A stretch of 64,000 nt of DNA. Source: Dickeya aquatica (lineage in GTDB: Bacteria; Pseudomonadota; Gammaproteobacteria; Enterobacterales; Enterobacteriaceae). This document shows positions 17,441 through 27,220 of this stretch, in pieces; the stretch's first letter is position 1; the number at the start of each line of letters is the position of its first letter. Location of the stretch: contig NZ_LT615367.1 in assembly GCF_900095885.1 (NCBI RefSeq), positions 186,001 to 250,000 on the forward strand. The letters are read 5' to 3'. A program made the position numbers and the translations under genes. Under the pieces are notes generated by a model, which worked only from the letters and a program-made list of their open reading frames with translations, was not told the DNA's origin and made no database searches.

Positions 17441-18390
17441 ATGCCGACCACCGCCTCTTCCCCCACGTAACCGTAGCCGCGATACATCCCCTCGCTGTTA
17501 AACGGCAGCGCGATGTGGCCTTGCGCATCCACGGCGATGAGCCCGCCGCTGCCGCCGAGCGCCAGCACGTTTTCCATCACTACCTGTTCCGCTGCCTGGG
17601 CAAGCGGCAGCTTGCCGTATTCGATGCGCGCGGCAACATCATAAGCGGCGACGCTGCGCATAAACACTTCGCCGGTGCCGGTGCAGGACACCGCCACGGT
17701 GCGGTTATCGGCATAACAGCCTGCGCCAATGATTGGCGAATCGCCGACGCGCCCGGCGCGTTTGTTGGTCATGCCGCCGGTCGAGGTGGCGGCGGCCAGA
17801 TTGCCTGCGGCATCACACGCAACTGCACCCACCGTGCCGAATTTGCGGTCGGGGTCGAGCGGGTCGCCGCCAGTCGTTGCCTGTGCGCCATCGTGATCCA
17901 GCAGGATGTGCCCGCTGCCTGCCTGCGCCTTCAACAACTGCTGGTAGCGCTCATCGGTGGAGAAAAACTCCGGCTCCACCATCTCAAGGCCCTGCTCGCG
18001 GGCAAACGCTTCGGCACCGGCGGCGGTGAACAGCACATGCGGGCTGTACTCCAGCACGCAACGGGCGGCCAGAATTGGGTTGCGGATCCGGTTTACCCCG
18101 GCAATCGCCCCGGCTTCCCGCGTGCGGCCATCCATGATGCTGGCATCGAGTTCGTGGGTGGCCGCATCGGTGAATACCGCGCCTTTGCCTGCGTTAAATA
18201 ACGGGCACTCTTCCAGTTGTCTCACCGCCTCGGTAACGACATCCAGCGCACTGGCACCCGCAGCGAGCATCGCCTGACCTGCGGCGACAATCTGTTGCAG
18301 CGCGGTGCGATAATGCTGCTCTTTTTCGCTGTCCATCGCCGCACGGCTAAGCGCGCCTGCACCACCATGAATCACAATAACCGGTTTCAT
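17416..18390 (-). CDS. iaaA: Isoaspartyl peptidase / L-asparaginase (Ntn hydrolase)
   Basis: 324 residues. MKPVIVIHGGAGALSRAAMD and NAGKGAVFT are hallmarks of the plant-type asparaginase family. The autocleavage site is GTVGAVA, with T186 as the new N-terminal nucleophile of the beta subunit, and the partner motif NKRAGRVGDSPIIGAGCYAD follows. The enzyme removes beta-aspartyl residues from isopeptides. In E. coli iaaA precedes gsiABCD; here it is the last gene of a longer Gsi-type operon on the same strand, separated from the gene before it by a 455-base repeat-bearing gap. Confidence 0.92.
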   Translation of the reverse strand: MKPVIVIHGGAGALSRAAMDSEKEQHYRTALQQIVAAGQAMLAAGASALDVVTEAVRQLEECPLFNAGKGAVFTDAATHELDASIMDGRTREAGAIAGVNRIRNPILAARCVLEYSPHVLFTAAGAEAFAREQGLEMVEPEFFSTDERYQQLLKAQAGSGHILLDHDGAQATTGGDPLDPDRKFGTVGAVACDAAGNLAAATSTGGMTNKRAGRVGDSPIIGAGCYADNRTVAVSCTGTGEVFMRSVAAYDVAARIEYGKLPLAQAAEQVVMENVLALGGSGGLIAVDAQGHIALPFNSEGMYRGYGYVGEEAVVGIYRDGTHT

Positions 18391-18489
18391 CGTCTCTCCC
18401 GTTATTCACAAGACTGGGGCGGTTAACAAACCGCCATGTTGTTTTATTACAGGCGAAGCCATGTCAGAACCGTGGCGCGTTTCGTGCGT

Positions 18490-18815
18490 AATGACCTCGG
18501 GTTCCTTTGCGGAATCATCGTACGCCCGACAAGGAGAGGCTCAAGTGCCGCCTCTCCTTGACCACTGGCTGGTGGCTAAACTGTGCCGCTGGCGCGGTAC
18601 CTTCGGCGTTCGCCTTCGCTATTCGGGCCGCCCGTGACGTGGTTACTCGCCCCATCCCTGGGGCTCGCCCTGCGGGCCAGCGTAAACGCTGTTCAAAAAC
18701 GCTCCCGGCGTTTTTTTCAGACGCGGCACGGGCTTTCGCCGCGTCCTGCGGCTTACCCGGCGAAGTCACCCACCTCAGCACAGTTTTGACGCCGGAAAAA
18801 CCCACGTTCCTATAC
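18490..18815. repeat. Putative dispersed intergenic repeat element (boundaries approximate)
   Basis: GC-rich segment whose minus-strand translation includes GMGRVTTSRAARIAKANAEG and SHQPVVKERRHL. I associate this with spurious proteins annotated from repeated intergenic elements in Pectobacterium, Dickeya and Yersinia. No second copy is seen in this window, so repeat status rests on memory of that pattern and not on evidence inside the sequence. A BLASTN search of a complete Dickeya genome would settle it. Confidence 0.5.
18530..18560. repeat. Perfect 11-bp stem-loop in the intergenic repeat
   Basis: CAAGGAGAGGC at 18530-18540 pairs with GCCTCTCCTTG at 18550-18560 around a 9-base loop. No T-run follows on either strand, so it is not a typical terminator. 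It may instead process or stabilise the dppA-iaaA transcript. Confidence 0.6.
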
Positions 18816-18845
18816 TTAGAGGTTTGTCAGCAGTCTGAATATTGC

Positions 18846-19667
18846 TCAGTTCTGCGTGGTGGCCAGATAGGAGAAGGCTCCCAGCAGGCTGATGAGCGGC
18901 GCGATAGTCGGCGAGTGATAGCGCACGGTCATCGCATCCTGGCGAATCACCCCCGGGATCAGGCAGAACAGGTCAGCCAGCACCGGTTTGGTAACCATCA
19001 GCTCCAGTTCATAGGGCGCTTGCAGGCGGCAGGAGGGGGTCGTGTGAGCCCGTTCTACCGCCTGCCTGGCCGCTTCACGGATCGCTTCGCGGGCGGCCTG
19101 CGGGCTGTGAGACTCGGCGGCGGTCTGGGAAATCGCGCGTTTGACACAAACATACGCCGCCGCCGGGTAGTGGCGTTCAATCCAGCGTTGCAGCGTGTCG
19201 TCGCCGCTTACCAGCCACAGCGGGGTGTTCAGTTCGGCACCGGCGGCGGCGTAGAGATCGGCCTCCGCCATGACGTCGCCGTTTACCCGCACCCGGTAAA
19301 ACGCCCGGCCATTAATGGTGTGCGCCAGCACGCCGTGCTCGGAGGCGGCGCTGTGAAAGCCGATGAACATCAGGCCATCGAACGCCTGTTGTTGTAGCCC
19401 TTCCACCATCGACAAGGCGCGCGGTTTGCCCTGCACCAGCCGGGCGCGCGGGTCGATATTCTCCGCGCGCAGATTGGTCATGGCGGCATGGCTGTCGGCC
19501 ACCACCACCTCGCGGGCACCACCGGCGAACGCGCCGTCGATGGCGGCGTTCACTTCCTGTTCCATCAGCCCGCGCGCCAGTTGGTAGTCCGGCGTGCCGG
19601 GGCTGCATTGTTCCGGGCGCATCACGCCTGCGATGCCTTCGATATCGGCAGAAATAAAAACCTTCAT
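18846..19667 (-). CDS. dppA: DppA-type D-aminopeptidase (peptidase family M55)
   Basis: 273 residues, the usual length for the family. The start MKVFISADIEGIAG carries the metal-binding D8 and E10 of the DxE motif, and further conserved elements include VADSHAAMTN and GFHSAASEHGVLAHT with their histidines. Bacillus DppA is a decameric zinc enzyme that releases N-terminal D-amino acids such as D-Ala from peptides. It overlaps the preceding DmpA-like gene by four bases, so it is co-translated with it. The symbol follows the Bacillus enzyme and is not the E. coli dipeptide-binding protein of the same name. Confidence 0.85.
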   Translation of the reverse strand: MKVFISADIEGIAGVMRPEQCSPGTPDYQLARGLMEQEVNAAIDGAFAGGAREVVVADSHAAMTNLRAENIDPRARLVQGKPRALSMVEGLQQQAFDGLMFIGFHSAASEHGVLAHTINGRAFYRVRVNGDVMAEADLYAAAGAELNTPLWLVSGDDTLQRWIERHYPAAAYVCVKRAISQTAAESHSPQAAREAIREAARQAVERAHTTPSCRLQAPYELELMVTKPVLADLFCLIPGVIRQDAMTVRYHSPTIAPLISLLGAFSYLATTQN

Positions 19668-20752
19668 GTCAGTGTCCTTATCGCCGGTGACGGCGGTGAA
19701 ACCAATCGTTGTGCCAGCGTATCAAGCACCTGTGCCAGCGCCGGGCGGTGGTGGCCGCGAAAACCGGTGACGGCCTCAGCCTGTAACAGCGCATCCAGCA
19801 CGGCGTGTTCGGTGGCATCGGCGGCGGCATTGAGTAGCGGTTCGAGGCGGGCGTCATCCGGCGGCTGCGGTTGAGGCTGGGTGGAGAAGGCCACGGCGAT
19901 ATCGCCGGAGCCGTGGCCCCAATAGCTGCCGAGCCGACCGAGCCCGGCCCCGGCGCGGCGGGCGATGCGGCTTAACTGGCGCGCATCGAGCGCGGCGTCG
20001 GTCGCCATAATGATGATGATGGAACCGGCATCGCGCTGCGGGGCCAGTTCCGGCAGCAGCGGCGCAATCGCCTCGCCTACCTGCACGCCGTCAAGCGTCA
20101 GCGCCGGTAGCGCGCCGAAATTAGCCAGCACCAGCACGCCCAGCGTGGCATCCAGCGCGGCAATGTGCCGCGACGCGGTGCCGATGCCGCCTTTGAGCGC
20201 AAAGCAGCTCATGCCGCGCCCGGCACCGACGCTGCCACGGGCGAAATCCGCCGTGGCGTTATCCAGCGCCGCACGCGCCAGCGCGTCTGTGACCGCCAGC
20301 GCCTGAATGTCATTCAGCCAGCCGTCGTTGCACTCCAGCGCCAGCGGGTTGACGGTCGGCAGACTGCGGCCCAGTTCGGGATTGCGGGCAATGGCGTCGC
20401 GCACCAGCGTGGTAAACAGCGTGCCGATGCTCAGGGTGTTACTGAGCAGGATGGGGGTTTGTAATTGCCCCAGTTCTTCAATTTGCACCAGCCCGACCGG
20501 CTTGGCGAAGCCGTTGAGTACCGCTGCGCCACAGGGCAATGGCTGGTGAAACAGGTTGTCGCCCGGCGGCACAATGGCGGTCACGCCGGTTTGAATCTCG
20601 CCCTCGGCCAGCGTCGCGTGGCCGACCCGCACCCCGGCGACATCGCTTAAGCGGTTGTGCGGGCCACACGGCAGGCGCGGCGAGCCAAGCTGCCGCTCGG
20701 TGCGCCAGCGTTGCAGCAGCGTCGTCAGTTGTGCCTGTTGGTACGCGCTCAT
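19664..20752 (-). CDS. DmpA-type aminopeptidase / D-esterase (P1 family, Ntn-like)
   Basis: 362 residues. GPHNRLSDVAGVRVGHATL near the N-terminus and GSVGAGRGMSCFALKGGIGTAS around 173-194 are family hallmarks. The self-cleavage site is G243-S244 in DAGSIIII, where S244 would become the catalytic N-terminal nucleophile. DmpA cleaves L-aminoacyl peptides and D-aminoacyl esters or amides; relatives cleave beta-peptides. No signal peptide is seen, so it is likely cytoplasmic. It sits between the importer genes and dppA, consistent with processing of imported unusual peptides. Confidence 0.85.
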   Translation of the reverse strand: MSAYQQAQLTTLLQRWRTERQLGSPRLPCGPHNRLSDVAGVRVGHATLAEGEIQTGVTAIVPPGDNLFHQPLPCGAAVLNGFAKPVGLVQIEELGQLQTPILLSNTLSIGTLFTTLVRDAIARNPELGRSLPTVNPLALECNDGWLNDIQALAVTDALARAALDNATADFARGSVGAGRGMSCFALKGGIGTASRHIAALDATLGVLVLANFGALPALTLDGVQVGEAIAPLLPELAPQRDAGSIIIIMATDAALDARQLSRIARRAGAGLGRLGSYWGHGSGDIAVAFSTQPQPQPPDDARLEPLLNAAADATEHAVLDALLQAEAVTGFRGHHRPALAQVLDTLAQRLVSPPSPAIRTLT

Positions 20753-20761
20753 CGTTATGAC

Positions 20762-21667
20762 CTAATTTTTCATCTTCGGGTCGAGCGTATCACGCAGCGC
20801 GTCGCCCAGCAGGTTAAACGCCAGCACGGTGCAGAAAATTGCCAGCCCCGGAAACACGCTGACGTGCCACTGGCCTGCCATCATCAGGCTGCGGCCCATC
20901 GCCAGAATATTGCCCCACTCGGGCACATCCGGCTCCGGGCCAAGGCCGATAAAGCTCAGCCCGGCGGCGGTCAGAATGCTGGTGCCGATGCGCATGGTGA
21001 AATAGACAATCACACTCGGCAGTGTACCGGGCAGAATATGGCGCAGCAGGATGATACGGTCTGGCGCACCGGCGCAGCGCACCGCTTCCACGTAAGCCGC
21101 CTGTTTGAGCGACAGCGTGGAGGCGCGCACGATGCGGGCAAACACCGGCACGCTGAACACCGCCACGGCGATAATCACGTTATTCAGGCCGGGGCCGAGA
21201 ATGGCGACCACCGCGATAGCCAGCAGCATACCGGGAAAGGCGAACAGCACATCGCAGCCGCGCATAATCAGCATATCGACCCAGCGGCCGTAGTAACCGG
21301 CCAGTAAACCGAGCAGGATACCGGCCGCCATGCCGAGGCTGACCGAGACGATGCCGATATACAGCGAGATGCGCGCGCCATAAATAATGCGGCTCATCAC
21401 ATCGCGGCCCAGATCGTCAGTGCCCATCCAGTGCCCGGCGGAAGGCGCAGCGCCAAGCGCCATCCAGTCCGACTCCATCGGGCTCCAGGGGGCCAGCCAC
21501 GGCGCAAAGAGCGCCACCAGCACCAGCAGCAGCACGAACCCCCCGGCGAAAAGCGCCATGGGGTGGCGCACAAAGGCGTGCAGAAAATCACGCCACGGCG
21601 AGCGGATGGCGGCATGATTGACCGTCGCAGGGGGGACGGCCACAGCCGGTTTTTGAGAGGTGTTCAT
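20762..21667 (-). CDS. gsiD: Gsi-type peptide ABC transporter permease (GsiD-like)
   Basis: 301 residues, DppC/OppC fold. [20 protein letters not shown] and the EAA loop ([18 protein letters not shown]) are intact, and the end [13 protein letters not shown] is typical. [20 protein letters not shown] matches E. coli GsiD closely. It pairs with the permease at 21679-22599. In E. coli the Gsi system imports glutathione; with the surrounding peptidases here the true substrate may be a different gamma- or D-linked peptide. Hence the symbol marks family, not proven substrate. Confidence 0.82.
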   Translation of the reverse strand: MNTSQKPAVAVPPATVNHAAIRSPWRDFLHAFVRHPMALFAGGFVLLLVLVALFAPWLAPWSPMESDWMALGAAPSAGHWMGTDDLGRDVMSRIIYGARISLYIGIVSVSLGMAAGILLGLLAGYYGRWVDMLIMRGCDVLFAFPGMLLAIAVVAILGPGLNNVIIAVAVFSVPVFARIVRASTLSLKQAAYVEAVRCAGAPDRIILLRHILPGTLPSVIVYFTMRIGTSILTAAGLSFIGLGPEPDVPEWGNILAMGRSLMMAGQWHVSVFPGLAIFCTVLAFNLLGDALRDTLDPKMKN

Positions 21668-21678
21668 TGCCGCCGCTC

Positions 21679-22599
21679 CTAACGCAGACGAATGGCCGGG
21701 TTGACCACGGCATACAGCAGGTCAATCAGCAAATTAATCAGAATAAATTCAAAGACAAACAGCATCACCAGCGCCTGGATCACCGGCTGATCCTGCGATT
21801 TGATGGACTCAATCAACAGCCAGCCGAGCCCCGGCCAGTTAAACACGCTTTCCACCACAATCGAGCCGCCCAGCAGAAAACCGAACTGCAAGCCGAGCAT
21901 GGTGATGACCGGAATTAGCGCGTTGCGCATCACATGTTTCCAGACGATCAGCCGCTGGCGCAGCCCTTTGGCGCGCGCGGTGCGCACGTAATCTTCCTGC
22001 ATCACTTCGAGAAACGCCGAGCGGGTAAAGCGCGCCATGACTGCCGCGACGGATGCGCCGAGCGTCAGCGCGGGCAGAATCATGTCCGCGGGTTTGTTGT
22101 AGCCGCTGACCGAGAACAGGCCAAACGGCATGGCGACAAACTGGATAAGCAGCAAGCCGAGCCAGAACGGCGGCATCGAGATGCCGCCCACCGCCAGACT
22201 CATCAGCGACCAGTCCTGCCATTTACCGCGCTTGAGCGCTGCCATCACGCCAATCAGCAGCCCCAGAATCACCGACCAGGCGAAACCGGCCAGCGCCAGC
22301 CACAGCGTGGGCAGAAAGCTTTTCTGGATAACCGTCAACACCGGTTGTTGCGTGCGGTAGGTGATGCCGAGATTGCCGTGCAGCAGCCCGCCGAGCCAGT
22401 CAATATATTGCTGTGGCAGCGGGTTATTGAGCCCCAGCCGCTCACGGGCGGCTTCCACCGCCTCAATCGGGGCATCGGGGCCGGCGTAGATACGCGCCGG
22501 GTCGCCCGGCAGCAATTTGATAAAACCGAACACCAACAGGGAGATCACCAGCAACACCGGGATCATTTCCAGCAAACGTCGGACGATATAAGCAAACAT
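21679..22599 (-). CDS. gsiC: Gsi-type peptide ABC transporter permease (GsiC-like)
   Basis: 306 residues, the same length as E. coli Gsi[21 protein letters not shown] in the N-terminal part, then [17 protein letters not shown], and a C-terminal block reading [20 protein letters not shown], are near-copies of the family. Six membrane segments are expected. It lies 11 bases before the GsiD-like gene and 17 after the binding-protein gene on the same strand. Confidence 0.85.
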   Translation of the reverse strand: MFAYIVRRLLEMIPVLLVISLLVFGFIKLLPGDPARIYAGPDAPIEAVEAARERLGLNNPLPQQYIDWLGGLLHGNLGITYRTQQPVLTVIQKSFLPTLWLALAGFAWSVILGLLIGVMAALKRGKWQDWSLMSLAVGGISMPPFWLGLLLIQFVAMPFGLFSVSGYNKPADMILPALTLGASVAAVMARFTRSAFLEVMQEDYVRTARAKGLRQRLIVWKHVMRNALIPVITMLGLQFGFLLGGSIVVESVFNWPGLGWLLIESIKSQDQPVIQALVMLFVFEFILINLLIDLLYAVVNPAIRLR

Positions 22600-22616
22600 G
22601 GCGATCCCCTGTGTGA

Positions 22617-24173
22617 TTACTTGAACTCAGCCTGATCGAAAATCAATGACCCGTCCGCCAGCATGTAAACGCCAGACAGATTTTTCACTTTACCGACCAG
22701 GTTATCCGGCACGCCGAGGAACACCATCGGGGCATCTTTCCAGATGAGTTTTTGGGCATCAGCGTAGGCGGCGGTGCGTTTGCCGTTATCTGCCGTGGCC
22801 AGCCCGGCGATAATCGCGTTATCCACCGCCGGGTTGCTGTAATACGACACGTTATAGGCTTTCGGCACCCAGGACTCTGTCGCAAACAGCGGGCGCAGCG
22901 CCCAGTCGGCATCACCGGTAGACGGCGACCAGCCACCGTAGTACAGGTCGAATTCCGCCTGCTTCGGATCTTTTACGCCAAACAGTTTTTCGTTGCGGGT
23001 GCCGGAGTCCATCGGGGTGACGGTCACTTTCACTCCGACTTGTTCCAGTTGCTGTTTGAAGAACTGAGCGCTGCGCACAGCGGAGGTGGCGTTGCTCACC
23101 CACAGTTTTAGCTCCAGCCCTTTTTCATACCCGGCTTCTTTGAGCAACTCTTTGGCTTTGGCCGGGTTGTAGGTGTAGTTCGGCTCGCTTTGGCTGGAGA
23201 AGAACTGCACGCGCGGGGCCATGACCGAGGAGGCGGGCAGGCCCATACCGGCGAAGCCGACTTTCAGCCACAGGTTACGGTTAATGGCGAAGTTCAGCGC
23301 CTGACGCACCCGCACATCGCTCAACGGCCCGTGCTGGGTGTTAATCGCCATGTAATACAGATAGATGCTGGGGTCACGCTGTACCAGCAGTTTGCTGTCT
23401 TCCTGCACGGTGTTGACCAAATCGGACGGCAGCGGGTAGATGGCATCCGACTGGCCGGATTTCAGCGCCGCGACGCGGGTGGCGTCTTCTGGTGACGGGT
23501 AGAAGCTGACGTTATCCACCTTCGGCCAGCCTTTTTGCCAGTAGTGGTCATACTTCGCCAGTTTGACCTCTTTACCCTGCTGCCATTCGACAAACCTGAA
23601 CGGGCCGGTGCCGACCGGGTGGACGCGCAACTGGGTTTCGTCCGGGTATTGCGCCAGCGCTGCCGGGCTGTGCATCACCGCAGAAGGGTGCGCCAGCGTG
23701 TTAACAAAGGCCCCGAACGACTTGTTCAGCTCGATTTTGACCTGCGTCGGTGACACCACGGTCACGCTCTTAATCATATTAAACAGGCTGTTACGCTTAA
23801 GCCCTTTGCTCTGGTCGGCCAGGCGGTCGAGGTTCGCTTTGACCGCGTCGGCGTTAAACGGCGTGCCGTCCTGAAAGGTGATGCCTTCGCGCAGGGTGAC
23901 GGTGAATTCGGTGGCGTCGGCATTGCCGGTGTAACCGGTGGCCAAACGCGGCTCCAGCTTCATCTGATTATCAAACTGGAACAGGCGTTCAAAAATCCCG
24001 CTCTGGATGGAGTAGCTCAGGGTGTCGGAGGTGTCGTGCGGGTCCAACCCGGTGATATCGGCGTACATGGAGATGCGCAAATCCTGCGCCTGTGCCGCAG
24101 CGGCCAGACACAGCGACAAGCCGAGAGCGACAGCGGAACGACGTGCAGCGACTTTAGGGCGTAACGATTTCAT
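22617..24173 (-). CDS. gsiB: Gsi-type periplasmic peptide-binding protein (GsiB-like)
   Basis: 518 residues with a Sec signal peptide ending near AAAAQAQ. Like E. coli GsiB, it contains VRQALNFAINRNLWLKVGFA, KELLKEAGY and GGWSPSTGDADWALRPLFA, which mark this subfamily of SBP family 5. It delivers peptide to GsiCD. The 192-base gap between this gene and the upstream ATPase gene is the longest in the importer part of the operon and may carry a promoter or processing site that raises binding-protein level; I could not pick out a clear promoter. Confidence 0.85.
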   Translation of the reverse strand: MKSLRPKVAARRSAVALGLSLCLAAAAQAQDLRISMYADITGLDPHDTSDTLSYSIQSGIFERLFQFDNQMKLEPRLATGYTGNADATEFTVTLREGITFQDGTPFNADAVKANLDRLADQSKGLKRNSLFNMIKSVTVVSPTQVKIELNKSFGAFVNTLAHPSAVMHSPAALAQYPDETQLRVHPVGTGPFRFVEWQQGKEVKLAKYDHYWQKGWPKVDNVSFYPSPEDATRVAALKSGQSDAIYPLPSDLVNTVQEDSKLLVQRDPSIYLYYMAINTQHGPLSDVRVRQALNFAINRNLWLKVGFAGMGLPASSVMAPRVQFFSSQSEPNYTYNPAKAKELLKEAGYEKGLELKLWVSNATSAVRSAQFFKQQLEQVGVKVTVTPMDSGTRNEKLFGVKDPKQAEFDLYYGGWSPSTGDADWALRPLFATESWVPKAYNVSYYSNPAVDNAIIAGLATADNGKRTAAYADAQKLIWKDAPMVFLGVPDNLVGKVKNLSGVYMLADGSLIFDQAEFK

Positions 24174-24365
24174 GGTGTCTCCTGTAATGGTGTGTTGCGG
24201 GTTGTGTTGGCTATTTTGGGTGGTGCTTTGACTCGTTATTGGTTTTTTATTTTGTTTAACCTGCGAATGGGCTTATCGCACAAACGCAAGGGGTGGCCCT
24301 GGTGTTGGCCGGGTACTTCATGCTGGGCAACGGACAATGACCCTGTGTGATAACCAGGCCCCCCG

Positions 24366-26234
24366 TTACTGCCCGAGCCCGGCGTCGCTCACCCAGTGGT
24401 GCGGTGACACTTCGCGGTAACGGGCTTTTTCTACCACCTCATGCGCTTTACGCAGCGGCGACGGGATTTCACGGTCATCCAGCTCGCGTGTGTAGCGCCG
24501 GGCCGGGTCGGCGATGGGCACCGAGGCCAGCAGCCGTTGGGTGTAAGGGTGCTGCGGGTTGTTAAACACCGACTGGCGCGGGCCGATTTCCACTATCTGG
24601 CCGAGGTACATCACCGCCACGCGATTGGCAATGCGCTCGACCACCGCCATATCGTGGGAGATGAAAATCCACGCCACGCCGGTTTTCTGCTGGAGATCCA
24701 TCATCAGGTTGACGACCTGCGCCTGAATCGACACATCCAGCGCTGACACCGCTTCGTCGGCGATGATCACCTGCGGTTGCAGTGCCATGGCGCGGGCAAT
24801 AGCAATGCGCTGGCGCTGGCCGCCGGAGAACTCGTGCGGGTAGCGCTGGGCGTGTTCCGGTTGCAGGCCAACGCTTTTGAGCAACGCCTGCACCTGCGGC
24901 GTCGCCTCTTCCAGTGATGGCACCAGCCCGTGCAGCAGCAGCGGCTCGGCGATGGTAAAGCCGACGGTCAGGCGCGGGTTGAGCGAGGCATACGGGTCTT
25001 GAAACACCATCTGCATTTTGCGGCGCAGCGGCAGAAAATCGCGCTCGCGCAGTGAGGCTATCTCCTGGCCGTTAAACAGCAGGCTGTCGGCCTGGCTCTC
25101 CACCAGCCGCAGCAGCGCCCGTCCGGTGGTGGATTTACCGCAACCCGATTCGCCGACAATCGCCAGTGTTTCCCCCGGCCAGAGCGCGAAGTCTATCTGT
25201 TCGACGGCGTGTACCCGGTGGGTAATGGCGGAAAACAGGCCGCTGCGTACCGGGTAGTAGACTTTCAGGCCGCGAACATCCAGCAGCGGTGGCAGGTCGT
25301 AACGGGCGGTGAGATGGTCACGGGCCGGTTGCTGCAAATCGGTCTGCCCCAGTAATGGGAAGCGCCGCGGCCAGCCGCTGTCGTGCATGTCGCCCAGGCG
25401 CGGTACGGCCGCCAGCAGCGCTTTGGTGTAATCATGCTGTGGCCGGGTGAAAATCTCCGCCACCGTGCCTTGCTCCACCACTTCGCCGCGATACATCACT
25501 ACCACCCGGTCGGCGATTTCCGCCACCACGCCCATGTCATGGGTGATGAACAGTACCGACATCCCGCTTTGGCGTTGCAGATCGCGCAGGATTTGTAAAA
25601 TGCGCGCCTGCACGGTGACATCCAGCGCGGTGGTCGGCTCATCGGCAATCAATAATTGTGGGTCGCAGGCCAGCGCCTGAGCAATCATCACCCGCTGGCG
25701 CATGCCGCCGGACAGCGAGTGCGGGTAGCTGTTCATCACCCTGTCAACATCGGCGATACGCACGCGCAGCAACAGGTCGCGCGCTTTTTCACGGGCGCTG
25801 GCGGCATCGCACAGGCGGTGATCGCGCAGCGCTTCGGTAAGCTGGTCGCCCACGTTCAGCACCGGGTTGAGCGAGGTCATCGGTTCCTGAAAAATCATCG
25901 CCATGTCGCGGCCACGCAGGCTGCGGCGCGTCTCTTCTTTTAGCGCCAGCAGGTCATGACACTGACCGTGGTTGTCGGTAAAGCGGATAGCGCCGCGCTC
26001 AATACGGGCGGAGTCAGCCAGCAGCCCCATGACGGTAAGCGACGTGACGGATTTGCCCGAGCCACTCTCGCCGACCACCGCCACCACTTCGCCTTTGTTG
26101 ATGCAAAAAGAGACGCCATTAAGCGCCAGATGGCTGCCGGAGCGGCCACGAAAGCTGACGCTCAGGTCGTCGATTTCCAGCACCGGCCGGGGCGCTAAGC
26201 TGGCGGTATTGGCGTCGTTGAAGGTGGCCGTCAT
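24366..26234 (-). CDS. gsiA: Gsi-type peptide ABC transporter ATPase with two fused nucleotide-binding domains (GsiA-like)
   Basis: 622 residues from the ATG at 26234, which has GGAG five bases ahead; the frame extends to 26270, but those extra residues overlap the upstream gene. Two full ATPase domains are visible. The first has Walker A GESGSGKSVT and signature LSGGMRQR; the second has GESGCGKSTTGRALL and FSGGQRQR. Each has a Walker B ending in LLIADEP or VIIADEA. This dual arrangement is that of E. coli GsiA. It energises the GsiCD channel. Confidence 0.87.
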   Translation of the reverse strand: MTATFNDANTASLAPRPVLEIDDLSVSFRGRSGSHLALNGVSFCINKGEVVAVVGESGSGKSVTSLTVMGLLADSARIERGAIRFTDNHGQCHDLLALKEETRRSLRGRDMAMIFQEPMTSLNPVLNVGDQLTEALRDHRLCDAASAREKARDLLLRVRIADVDRVMNSYPHSLSGGMRQRVMIAQALACDPQLLIADEPTTALDVTVQARILQILRDLQRQSGMSVLFITHDMGVVAEIADRVVVMYRGEVVEQGTVAEIFTRPQHDYTKALLAAVPRLGDMHDSGWPRRFPLLGQTDLQQPARDHLTARYDLPPLLDVRGLKVYYPVRSGLFSAITHRVHAVEQIDFALWPGETLAIVGESGCGKSTTGRALLRLVESQADSLLFNGQEIASLRERDFLPLRRKMQMVFQDPYASLNPRLTVGFTIAEPLLLHGLVPSLEEATPQVQALLKSVGLQPEHAQRYPHEFSGGQRQRIAIARAMALQPQVIIADEAVSALDVSIQAQVVNLMMDLQQKTGVAWIFISHDMAVVERIANRVAVMYLGQIVEIGPRQSVFNNPQHPYTQRLLASVPIADPARRYTRELDDREIPSPLRKAHEVVEKARYREVSPHHWVSDAGLGQ

Positions 26235-26250
26235 CATCACTCCACGGGGG

Positions 26251-27216
26251 TTACAGCCAGATTCGGCCAAGGTTATAGGTCAGGTACGGTGAGCTGTCGG
26301 CGGCCAGCCAAATCGGCCCGTCGAGATCGACATGTTCGGCCGCCAGCGTTACCGGCAGCGCGGCCTCCATCGCCAGCGAGGAGCCGAGCATGCAGCCGAC
26401 CATAATGCGCATCCCGTAGCGGCGGGCTTCAGCGACCATCGCCAGCGCCTCGCTCAGGCCACCGCATTTATCGAGCTTGATGTTGATAATCTCATAGCGA
26501 TCGCCCAGCGCGGCGATGTCACCCCGGTGGTGGCAGCTCTCATCGGCACACACCGCAATTGCATGGTGAAAGCCCGCCAGCGCCGCATCCTGCCCGGCGG
26601 GCAGCGGTTGCTCGACCATCGCCACGCCCTGCCCGGCCAACTGGTGCAGCAATGGCTCCAGCGCCAGCCCGCTCCAGGCTTCATTGGCATCGACAATCAG
26701 GGTGGCGGCGGGGGCTGCCTGACGAATGGCGCTAACTTTCTCGACAATTTGCCGGGCATCAAGCTTGATTTTTAGCAGCAGCGCCCCGCGTGACGCCGCA
26801 TCGGCCGCTGCGCGAGTCATCTTTTCCAGCGTGTCCAGACTGAGGGTTTCAGCGGTGATAACCGACGAGGGCGGCGTCATGGCAAGGTGCTGCCACAGCG
26901 TTTGTCTGGCCAGCGCCGCATTCAGTCGCCACAGCGCGCAATCGAGTGCGTTGCGAGCCGAACCCGGCGGCAGCGCGAGCTGCAACGCGGCGAGGCTGAG
27001 GCCGCTTTCCACCGCCTGGCGCACGCTTTCCAGTTGTTGGCTAACGCTTACGGGCGTTTCCTGATAATGCGCGGTGGGCGTGCATTCTCCCCGGCCAATA
27101 AACCCGTTCTCTTCCAGCGTGACGCGCACCACGGTAACGGCGGTGCGGGTGCCGCGCGCAATGGCAAACGGGCGCGCCAGCGGCAGTTCTACGGTTTCAA
27201 TATGCAGGTGTCGCAT
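26251..27216 (-). CDS. Enolase-superfamily dipeptide epimerase (L-Ala-D/L-Glu epimerase type; DgcA-like)
   Basis: 321 residues from the ATG at 27216, equal in length to E. coli YcjG; the upstream extension to 27294 is not conserved. The catalytic set of the dipeptide epimerases is intact: K149/K151 in LLKIKLD, metal ligands D176 (VDANEAW), E202 (VEQPLP) and D225 (ADES), and second lysine K247 (INIKLDK). Family enzymes epimerise L-Ala-D-Glu from murein peptides. Related proteins called DgcA act with DgcN in D-glutamate breakdown. It lies 4 bases after the DUF1611 gene, which favours the DgcN-DgcA reading, but both roles are possible. Confidence 0.82.
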   Translation of the reverse strand: MRHLHIETVELPLARPFAIARGTRTAVTVVRVTLEENGFIGRGECTPTAHYQETPVSVSQQLESVRQAVESGLSLAALQLALPPGSARNALDCALWRLNAALARQTLWQHLAMTPPSSVITAETLSLDTLEKMTRAAADAASRGALLLKIKLDARQIVEKVSAIRQAAPAATLIVDANEAWSGLALEPLLHQLAGQGVAMVEQPLPAGQDAALAGFHHAIAVCADESCHHRGDIAALGDRYEIINIKLDKCGGLSEALAMVAEARRYGMRIMVGCMLGSSLAMEAALPVTLAAEHVDLDGPIWLAADSSPYLTYNLGRIWL

Positions 27217-27220
27217 CGGC

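Larger units (their letters stand above)
18391..18845. other. 455-base non-coding gap between dppA-like gene and iaaA
   Basis: This is the only stretch over 300 bases in the window with no credible gene. It holds a hairpin at 18530-18560 and a probable dispersed intergenic repeat; both are listed separately. Open frames through it (for example the plus-strand frame from 18507) show only low-complexity translation and run into dppA antisense. Confidence 0.7.

Noticed and set aside
17422..18201. 259-codon plus-strand frame
   Set aside because: Antisense to iaaA; no recognisable domain.
18507..19397. Open frame of 296 codons on the plus strand
   Set aside because: It runs antisense to the well supported dppA-like gene and through the repeat segment; the translation is Arg/Gly/His-rich without any family pattern.
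21934..22635. 233-codon plus-strand frame
   Set aside because: Antisense to the GsiC-like permease; His/Gln/Arg-rich shadow translation.
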